Positions 56,350-64,000 of a DNA stretch of 64,000 nt are shown here, piece after piece; the first letter of the stretch is position 1, and each line of letters begins with the position of its first letter. The stretch lies in NCBI GenBank assembly GCA_014155875.1, contig JACEFZ010027763.1, positions 210,001 through 274,000 of the forward strand, read 5' to 3'. The notes under the pieces are model-generated. The model worked only from the letters and a program-made list of their open reading frames with translations, searched no databases and had not been told where the DNA came from. This DNA comes from Cepaea nemoralis (lineage: Eukaryota > Mollusca > Gastropoda > Stylommatophora > Helicidae). Both the position numbers and the translations under genes were made by a program.

Positions 56350-58320
56350 CATGTTGTACAGTAGAACCAGTTCAGATCTTGTGGTGTCTCTATGTGTCAA
56401 CCATCCATGTACAGTAGAACAACTTCAGATCTTGTGGTGTCTCTGTGTGTCAACCATTCATGTACAGTAGAACAACTTCATATCTTGTGGTGTCTCTATG
56501 TGTCAACCATCCATGTACAGTAGAACAACTTCAGATCTTGTGGTGTCTCTATGTGTCAACCAGCCATGTACAGTAGAACAACTTCAGATCTGGTGGTGTC
56601 TCTATGTGTCAACCATCCATGTACAGTAGAACAAGTTCAGATCTTGTGGTGTCTCTATGTGTCAACCATCCATGTACAGTAGAACAACTTCAGATCTTGT
56701 GGTGTCTCTATGTGTCAACCATCCATGTACAGTAGCACAAGTTCAGATCTTGTGGTGTCTCTATGTGTCAACCATCCATGTACAGTAGAACCAGTTCAGA
56801 TCTTTTGGTGTCTCTATGTGTCAACCATCCATGTACAGTAGAACAACTTCAGATCTTGTGGTGTCTCTATGTGTCAACCATCCATGTACAGTAGAACAAG
56901 TTCAGATCTTGTGGTGTCTCTGTGTGTCAACCAGCCATGTACAGTAGAACAAGTTCAGATCTTGTGGTGTCTCTATGTGTCAACCAGCCATGTACAGTAG
57001 AACAAGTTCAGATCTTGTGGTGTCTCTATGTGTCAACCATCCATGTACAGTAGAACAAGTTCAGATCTTGTGGTGTCTCTGTGTGTCAACCAGCCATGTA
57101 CAGTAGAACAAGTTCAGATCTTGTGGTGTCTCTATGTGTCAACCATCCATGTACAGTAGAACAACTTCAGATCTGGTGGTGTCTCTATGTGTCAACCATC
57201 CATGTACAGTAGAACAACTTCAGATCTTGTGGTGTCTCTATGTGTCAACCATCCATGTACAGTAGAACAAGTTCAGATCTTGTGGTGTCCTCTGTGTGTC
57301 AACCAGCCTGTACAGTAGAACAAGTTCAGATCTTGTGGTGTCTCTATGTGTCAACCAGCCATGTACAGTAGAACAAGTTTCAGATCTTGTGGTGTCTCTA
57401 TGTGTCAACCATCCATGTACAGTAGAACAAGTTCAGATCGTGTGGTGTCTCTATGTGTCAACCAGCCATGTACAGTAGAACAAGTTCAGATCTTGTGGTG
57501 TCTCTATGTGTCAACCATTCCATGTACAGTAGAACAACGTTCAGATCTTGTGGTGTCTCTATGTGTCAACCATCCATGTACAGTAGAACAAGTTCAGATC
57601 TTGTGGTGTCTCTATGTGTCAACCATCCATGTACAGTAGAACAAGTTCAGATCTTGTGGTGTCTCTATGTGTCAACCATTCATGTACAGTAGAACAAGTT
57701 CAGATCTTGTGGTGTCTCTATGTGTCAACCATCCATGTACAGTAGAACAAGTTCAGATCTTGTGGTGTCTCTATGTGTCAACCATCCATGTACAGTAGAA
57801 CAGGTTCAGATCTTGTGGTGTCTCTATGTGTCAACCATCCATGTACAGTAGAACAGGTTCAGATCTTGTGGTGTCTCTATGTGTCAACCAGCCATGTACA
57901 GTAGAACAAGTTCAGATCTTGTGGTGTCTCTATGTGTCAACCTGCCATGTACAGTAGAACAAGTTCAGATCTTGTGGTGTCTCTATGTGTCAACCAGCCA
58001 TGTACAGTAGAACCAGTTCAGATCTTGTGGTGTCTCTGTGTGTCAACCATTCATGTACAGTAGAACAAGTTCAGATCTGGTGGTGTCTCTATGTGTCAAC
58101 CATCCATGTACAGTAGAACCAGTTCAGATCTGGTGGTGTCTCTATGTGTCAACCAGCCATGTACAGTGGAACAAGTTCAGATCTTGTGGTGTCTCTATGT
58201 GTCAACCATCCATGTACAGTAGAACCAGTTCAGATCTTGTGGTGTCTCTGTGTGTCAACCATCCATGTACAGTAGAACAAGTTCAGATCTGGTGGTGTCT
58301 CTATGTCTCAATCATCCATG
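56350..58320. repeat. 53-bp minisatellite, about 37 copies
   Basis: The word CATGTACAGTAGAAC recurs every 53 bp (for example 56406, 56459, 56512). Other landmarks are TTCAGATCTTGTGGTGTCTC and ATGTGTCAACCA. Units are more than about 90% alike, with recurring variants (AACAAG/AACAAC/AACCAG; CCATCC/CCAGCC/CCATTC; CTATG/CTGTG). Single-base length changes occur near 57290, 57310, 57380 and 57520-57540. Since 53 is not a multiple of three, frames rotate along the array; the open frames here are by-products. Confidence 0.97.
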
Positions 58321-58324
58321 CCGT

Positions 58325-58490
58325 GATATTCAGACTGAAACTTCCGGAGATGTGCCTGATAGTCAGTTATTATGACTGCCCAATGAATTGAAGCCTCAGA
58401 AAGCCACCGAAGAGCCGCCGAGACCGCCTCCACACTCATTCTCATGCTGCATGTCGTGTTTGAAGATGCTCTATGCTGCTCTGTGACGAT
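58325..58490 (-). mobile_element. LINE-A RNase H fragment next to the minisatellite
   Basis: Minus-strand translation gives SMRMSVEAVSAALRWLSEAS then VIITDYQAHLRKF, matching the RNase H block of LINE-A at 11320-11440 (SMRMEVEAVTASFRWLEETT, VFITDSKSMLSKV). The second acidic residue is kept; the TDS motif has become TDY. It starts 4-5 bp from the end of the 53-bp array. Confidence 0.75.
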
Positions 58491-59494
58491 CTTGCTCTAC
58501 CATTAACTTTGAAGACCAGTTCAATCTTTCACCACCCTGAACCCTCGGTATATATTTTTAAACCATCCTCTCTTGTGATATCTTCTGTCCGATGTCTTAT
58601 TCCAACCCTGTTCCCTCACTGTGCCCTACATCCTCTACCAAGAGTTTTACGGATTTTTTTAAATTATAGTTGCCCTGACTTCCTGTGTGTGAATCGATTC
58701 CTCCTCATGGGGAAGGAACATCTTCAACCCATGTCGCTTGAGTGCGTGTCTTTTCTGCCATTTCCACCAATGACCTTGGACTGGAGTCTTACTCCCTTTT
58801 TGTTAGCTATATTCCACTGTTACAGTTGTTTCATGTATCGTGTAGCCTTTGTCAGAGAATAACTGGATTTATTTGAGAAGATGACAAGCATTTACTTCAT
58901 TGTTTTCACTGCAGTATCTTTAGCTCATCCCAGCACTATTCGCATCTCTTTATTTTGAATACAACGCAACGTTTGCAACATGTTGCTAAAACATGATTAC
59001 ATGACAAAACCACATAATGATATAGGGGGATAGTAAGATGTGGACATCTGCCATAGTTCTCAATGCTGCCATGCTAGGTTTGCCTCGCTTTATAGTTTAA
59101 TTGACGTGATATTTGTATGACAGGATGTGGTCATATGACAGGATGTGGTCACATGTTATCCTAAAACATTTCAGCCTCTGGTATCTATCAATAGTTTTCC
59201 TACTGAAGCACATACACATTAGGAATGTTGACTTTTATTCTGGCATTATTCAAGTAGCACTACATCAGATATGCCTTCGGATGGTTTCCGTTTGAAATGG
59301 TCTCCTCATACCATTGAGGGATTTCACGTGGCGTTTCCTGCAATCTTATGATAATTTCTTGTCTTTCTGAGTAGGAGCTATAAAAGAAAACGCAATCAGT
59401 GTATACCAGAATTTGTCGTGCCTGGTCATGTGCACTATATGCGATCTAAACTTGCCGTCTATATATTAATTAAACAGCATAGTGATAGTGGAAA
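58491..59494. other. No recognised gene; one 129-codon open frame
   Basis: A plus-strand frame at 58473-58862 is open but overlaps the LINE-A fragment on the other strand and has no recognised domain. Hydrophobic stretches are due to T/C-rich composition. A 20-bp direct duplication (GTATGACAGGATGTGGTCAT-type) lies at about 59116-59157. Confidence 0.4.
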
Positions 59495-59600
59495 GCTACG
59501 TGATAGTCCTAGACTGTACATGTTTCCAGATGCAAATGACCACATAACTCAATGAGTACCGACTGATCTATACAAATATTGGTAGAACACCACAATAAGC
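59495..59600 (+). repeat. SINE S2, 3' half
   Basis: Reads GACCACATAACTCAATGAGT, ACCGACTGATCTATACAAAT and ATTGGTAGAACACC, the S2 3' end. The tRNA-like head is not preserved. Confidence 0.65.
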
Positions 59601-59699
59601 ATTAAAGTGTGTAAACTTGTCCTTTACTTACTTACTTTACTAAGAAGTAATCTTGCTTCTGATTCTGCAGTCGTAACATTAAACACAGAAAGTTCAGTT

Positions 59700-59975
59700 G
59701 AGGAACCCTTTGAGGACACTACGACAGGTCCGCAAATAAACACACATATCTTGTTTGATGCTCATAGAAGTGAAAAGAAGGAAGTGGACATTAGATGAAG
59801 CACTAGACAACATAACAATTGAAAGCTATAGTTACCGATTCGAACCTGTCAACTCTAAATGACGGCGGCGCCTCGCTGCAGAAACAAATGTACTTTGACT
59901 CGTGACCAACCTCGCTAATTTGTATGTTTTCTTCTTCTCATTTCTATAAGTGTCAAACAATACAACTGTGTTTAA
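59700..59975. repeat. Imperfect inverted pair with similar translations
   Basis: A plus-strand stretch near 59749-59780 (TTGTTTGATGCTCATAGAAG) is matched on the minus strand near 59957-59925 (TTGTTTGACACTTATAGAAA). The translations are ILFDAHRSEKKE and VLFDTYRNEKKK. The minus strand also has a B-box-like GGTTCGAATC at about 59845. Probably two copies of one unassigned repeat, inserted head to tail on opposite strands. Confidence 0.45.
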
Positions 59976-59987
59976 CAATATACATGG

Positions 59988-59989
59988 TG

Positions 59990-60047
<58 letters not shown>
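59988..60047. repeat. (AAT)n microsatellite
   Basis: About 19 AAT units; frames through it give poly-Asn, poly-Ile or poly-Leu. Confidence 0.95.
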
Positions 60048-60049
<2 letters not shown>

Positions 60050-60589
60050 GGGAGTGTCCTGTGCAGAACGTCATTCTGGATTCTCAATGTTTCGCCAATT
60101 TCCCTGCCTCATTCATTTTCATATCCAAAGTGTCCTATGATCGTCTTCGTGCAGATCGACTCCTGCACTCCTCCCACAGTAATTACAGCGACTAGAATTA
60201 ATAGAAAATATTTAGCCTAAGTGAAACTTCATTGACATTTAAAGCGAGGATTAAGATTATAGGTAGTGAAGTGCAAAAGAACATTCAGCACCCACGTGAA
60301 GAAATGTGGGGAGAGAAATGTCAGAAAAGAAATCTATGGAAAATAATTAATCTTTCGTGCGAACAAACAACAAACGGATTTCATTATTACAGAGAATTGC
60401 CTGATTAGCTGGGCTTAACCGTTAATCTTCTGCAGCGCGAGAAATATGGTTTTTTTTAAAAACTTAAGACAGCGTTTAACAGCACTAATGATTTATAAGA
60501 TTAATACTAGTAAGATTACTGGAAGAAGAGGAGTTATAGAAGGCAGCAGGAGAAGATGCTTGCATTGTGGCATGGAAGAATGGCAGCAG
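60048..60589. other. No recognisable feature
   Basis: Nothing recognised. Confidence 0.4.
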
Positions 60590-60825
60590 CTGTGATTGTA
60601 TTATATTATGGCTCTCCTGCTACCCCGAAAGTCAAAGGTTCGCTTCAGCATAGGGTGGATATTTAAAATCTACTTCCGCTTCAGGTCATCCAGGCTAAAG
60701 TGGATACATAGAAATGTATGGGAAATAAAGGCAGCCGGTGTGAATCTGACCTCATTACCCACCGAGTGATGAATGGCCTATAATATATGGTTCTAGCACC
60801 GAATATCCGATGTTCCTAAGGCATA
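60590..60825 (+). repeat. SINE S2, plus copy
   Basis: A degenerate head with B-box-like GGTTCGCTTC (about 60639) leads to GACCTCATTACCCACCGAGT and a TATGGTTCTAGCACCGAATA end, as in the family. Confidence 0.7.
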
Positions 60826-61133
60826 CAACAGGATCTTGTGCTGTTTTTTCTATTTTCTGTTAGTAGATACATTCTGCTAGAGACCAAGGGAAGTGGAGAA
60901 GATGGTCGGCTACGTCATGTTGATTATAATGTTGAGTGCTTTTAGAAAAACATACACGGGTAGCGATTTGAGGACAGATGAGACTGTATAGTGATTGAAA
61001 TCTAATGGCACACCATATTCGAATCTTGGGTCTGGAAATGACAACAACGCCTTGCCAAATGAACAAGTGTATTCATCTATACACCCCTAAAATACAGATA
61101 TAATTAGCTTGGGATATCTATTTTAACCATACT
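60826..61133. other. No recognisable feature
   Basis: Nothing recognised. Confidence 0.4.
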
Positions 61134-61145
61134 ACTATAGAATAT

Positions 61146-61399
61146 GCCGGTCTCCCTGACGTAGAGTTAGCGACTTTCTCCGTAATCCCGTATACTCTCG
61201 TGAGTAACGTGACGTGCGCGAGAATCGGTGGCGGTTCTAGCCGCGTCGGTAACTTACGGGGTATGCGAGCCGGTCGTTTAGAAAGCAATGGCAAACTACT
61301 AAGCGTAATCTTGCCAAGAAATCAACAATCCGCTGAAAGATGCTGATGTTGACAGCGATGTCATGTAAAGGATATGCGAACCAAAAAGAAACAACAACG
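61146..61399 (+). repeat. SINE S1, full-length copy
   Basis: Flanked by a perfect 12-bp duplication ACTATAGAATAT (61134-61145 and 61400-61411). It begins GCCGGTCTCCCTGACGTAGA and ends CCAAAAAGAAACAACAACG. The 254-bp length and start agree with the copy at 6662-6914, which fixes the family's 5' end. The A-box-like word is TGACGTAGAGT. Confidence 0.88.
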
Positions 61400-61411
61400 A
61401 CTATAGAATAT

Positions 61412-62329
61412 AAATAGAATTCGTGCCCAACCAATTTTATAGTTCAGGGATCTCAGAAATGTGAGAAGTTCCAGGACGTACAGCCTTTAAATACTGCCTG
61501 GCTCTCGTAGCAAGACCTGCGCAGAACGTCGCTCTCATTACTAGCCTCATATTCTCTCGCTATTTCTCCTGCCTCGTGCAGCCTCATGCCCAATGTGTCT
61601 GCAGTGCCCTATGTCTATCTTTGAGCTGGTCAACCTCTGCCACTTCTGTCAGAAACCATGTCTTCCATTATTGGTCTCCCCTACTCCCCCCACCCCCACC
61701 CCTTACATTAAACTGTAACGTTTAATATGGTCAATTATATCAGTTTTAGAGACACGCTACTGTTTATGAGCAGGTGGTCTTCGAATTTCAGATCTTGAAG
61801 AATTTGAGATCTAAAGCCCCATTATTGTTTTCCTTTAGTGATTGGGAAATTGTTAACGGCTTACATCTGTATGTTACCACACGAAAGACGCATGCCTCTA
61901 TAATGTTGTTGTAAACTTGTTTACTGTTGTTGCATCACAGGTTCACAAAATTATTTAATCTCTGCATTCTATGGCCAGCCTGCGTCTCATTTTTATTGAA
62001 CAGACTCCTTAGTGTTCAGTATGTAGCCAAGGTATTCAAACTTTATGACATTTTCAATTTGTTTTGTTAATTGTCATCATTGGTTTCGAAATGCGGTTTT
62101 TGAGACATGTGAATATAATTCTAGCTACAAGGTGATGCTGCAACTACGACACACTATGAGTAAGAATTACAATTGCTACGAGTCTGCTTTCTATATGCTT
62201 ATGATGCATTTGGTTTAGCAATTAGCAAAACGAAGACACCAATTAGTCATTAGTCACGGTTCCAGAGTCACGGCAACGGGTCGTCCCCATTATGATCCGT
62301 TTCTGTGCCAGTGAATATCACACACAATG
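61412..62329. other. No recognisable feature
   Basis: A C-rich run lies near 61686-61703. No supported gene or repeat family. Confidence 0.4.
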
Positions 62330-63020
62330 CTTCTAGATCGGGTAATCATCATCAGTATTGGTAAGGCAGCAACAACAATGAACATGTTAAAAAAGAGAGC
62401 TGCGAAAACAGGAATCTTACTGCGAACAGAAAAATCCTGGTCTATCATGCCTGTATTCTTAGTACTCTTCTTTATGGCAGTGAAGCCTGGTAAACTTACT
62501 CACACCAAGAGAAACGTTTAAACAGCGTTCATAAACATTGTCTGCGAAATAAGATCACAAATACTGAAGTATTGGAAAGAGCGGATTATGTAGGGTTTGT
62601 TCTATACTCAGTCTTCGTGGTCGTAGAGATGGATATTACTACATATATTGATGGACGACGGTAGAATGCCAAAGGACATAAGTTTTGAGTGAATTACAGA
62701 TGGGTACAAGATCACAAGGCCGGCCTCTACTTCTCTACTTCGGTATAAAGAATTGTGTACGCGGGGTATGATTGGTACAGACATTGATATTACACGCTGA
62801 GAGCAAGTCTCCGCTAATCATGCTGCATGGAGGGAAAAAAAACAAGAATGGAATCAAGACAAGGGATAAATAATTACATATAGGTCACACAGTGAGCGCG
62901 AGAGACTCAGATGGTGGAAATTGCCATGTGTATACATGCATCCATTTTGGACGGAGATTTACCGCGCGAATGGGTCTGATCAGTCACATTAGCTACCGTC
63001 ATGGGTTGTAGTTATTATAC
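62330..63020 (+). mobile_element. LINE-D C-terminal part, degenerate copy
   Basis: Same order as the 47901 copy but with many shifts: SIGKAATTMNMLKKRAAKTG, a decayed VLSTLLYGSEAW block (about 62455-62490), RSQGRPLLLY analogue (about 62710), and the end of the zinc finger FTARMGLISHISYRHG (about 62958-63006). The nucleotide similarity to 47901-48640 continues past the stop codon, so both derive from one subfamily. Confidence 0.8.
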
Positions 63021-63499
63021 CTTGTTATGAAACACAATGTAACACACATGCGTCTGTCGAAACGGCTTCTGCGTCTGGTTGGTGCAAACAGTGACAATTA
63101 CCAATCCCCACCCCTTGGTCATATGATATTTTAATGAAGTTGGTGCTGCTTATATTATTATCTGTTGTCCAATCCTGTAATCGTTTCTACTTTCCTTGGC
63201 ACAGCTACATTACTTTAAGTGAAAAGAAAGCCAAAACAATTTAGAAGAAGACAAATACAATCGACCTGGCTGCGTCTGGGAGTACCCAAAAAGCGTTATT
63301 AAAAGTCGCCCAATTGGCGAGAAAGCCAGGATTCTGACAACGTCGCTGATAGAGATCTGTACAGAACAATAAACCTTTATAGCCGTGTAAATCGTTTTCC
63401 TAATCCATTAGCTAAAAGATATCCAGTGGTTGTGTGCGGCTTATATTTTAAGACAGAATAATATTAGCTATATTTGTCTGTTCTAAGTTAATTGCATAT
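63021..63499. other. No recognisable feature
   Basis: Nothing recognised. Confidence 0.4.
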
Positions 63500-63605
63500 T
63501 CTTTTAAGGAATCAACCCCAGCAGTTTTTTGGCTGTTTGTGATTTTCTACATTTCGTAGTTAGGCCAATCCTTTCTGTCCGACCGACGCTCATTCAAATG
63601 TTAAA
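63500..63605 (-). repeat. SINE S1, partial minus copy
   Basis: Minus strand shows a degenerate S1 core (ATCACAAACAGCCAAAAAAC, CTGGGGTTGATTCC). Only the 3' half is kept. Confidence 0.5.
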
Positions 63606-63729
63606 AATCTATGCGGCATGCTTTCATATTGTCTGCAGCCGATTTAGATCCCTGTATGCGGGAGTCTCAAACACGTTCTCTACTCTCTAGCCACAGATGT
63701 CGACTGGGTGGATTAGTTAGTTAGTTGCC

Positions 63730-63865
63730 TATCCTTTTCCATGATATTTCGCAGTCAACCCCAGCATTTCTTGACTGTGATTTTTTTGGCAAGTTTACGT
63801 TCATATTTGCCATTGCTTTCTGAATAACCGGCACTCTTACCATTTTATGAAAACCAACAAGGGTC
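63730..63865 (-). repeat. SINE S1, partial minus copy
   Basis: Minus strand contains TTCAGAAAGCAATGGCAAAT, TTGCCAAAAAAATCACAG and TGCTGGGGTTGACTGCGA, matching the second half of S1 well. It lies about 125 bp from another S1 fragment in the same orientation. Confidence 0.65.
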
Positions 63866-64000
63866 CTCCCTTGTGATAACCCTGTTCTATGACCAACTCA
63901 TCTGACTTCGTTCTTTTCTCTAAATATGTGTATGTGCATTTATACTAAATAATGGTGCTGCCCTCAGCTTGCTTCCTGATATCTTTACTGGTCATGTCGT

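Noticed and set aside
56350..57692. Repeat protein encoded by the 53-bp array
   Set aside because: 53 is not divisible by three, so frames rotate from unit to unit; the open stretches depend on single-base length changes and have no domain or start context.
56350..58320. CRISPR-like array of repeats
   Set aside because: The whole 53-bp unit is repeated with no unique spacers, there are no cas genes, and the context is animal DNA. It is a minisatellite.
58473..58862. 129-codon gene
   Set aside because: It overlaps a recognisable minus-strand LINE-A fragment, has no domain and lies in T/C-rich sequence.
59950..60195. Second Ig-domain exon of the host gene
   Set aside because: The frame after the AAT repeat lacks the Cys/Trp/YxC pattern and flanking phase-1 splice sites.

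Overview
The window looks like genomic DNA from a repeat-rich invertebrate, most likely a lophotrochozoan and plausibly a mollusc. This is inferred from the AT-rich, intron-dominated sequence, the many simple repeats, tRNA-derived SINEs and several non-LTR retrotransposon lineages, and from one host gene whose immunoglobulin domain resembles the Dpr/DIP/zig-8 neuronal Ig family. There is no bacterial, phage or organelle signature. Element family names used here (LINE-A, B, C, D, I; SINE S1 to S5) are labels of my own for this window.

Host gene: one plus-strand gene is supported. Two exons (7426-7562 and 22846-23059) together encode one complete V-type Ig domain, split by a 15.3 kb phase-0 intron and bounded on both sides by phase-1 splice sites. 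No signal-peptide exon and no second Ig exon was found, so the window is probably an internal piece of a very large gene.

Layout: 0-7 kb holds a head-to-head SINE pair, scattered SINEs and LINE tails, and an internally deleted mariner. 7.4-23 kb is the Ig gene, with two nests of transposons in its intron: a hAT-like element (10547-14045) split by a LINE and a SINE, and a Tigger-like element (16888-20226) split by a minus-strand LINE that is itself split by a plus-strand LINE. 23-30 kb carries short LINE and SINE fragments. 30.9-35.8 kb is a nearly full-length endonuclease-RT-RNase H LINE. 38-42 kb is a 44-bp minisatellite repeatedly invaded by elements, including one that carries only ORF1 (a zinc-knuckle Gag-like protein, open over 335 codons). 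42.4-48.7 kb has a foldback element, two mariners and a LINE with a C-terminal zinc finger. 48.9-49.2, 56.3-58.3 and 20.6-21.1 kb are minisatellites. 52.7-55.3 kb is a mariner interrupted by a LINE. 58-64 kb is SINEs and a decayed LINE.

How it fits together: nearly everything outside the two exons is repeat-derived. Target-site duplications that I could read directly fix the boundaries of many insertions and give their relative order. The most unusual signals are (i) a tRNA-derived SINE whose 3' end matches the 3' end of a LINE in the same window, (ii) four related sites with a decayed hammerhead-ribozyme-like layout, one pair forming the arms of a 426-bp foldback element, and (iii) the ORF1-only element. 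I found no defence, toxin or viral system.
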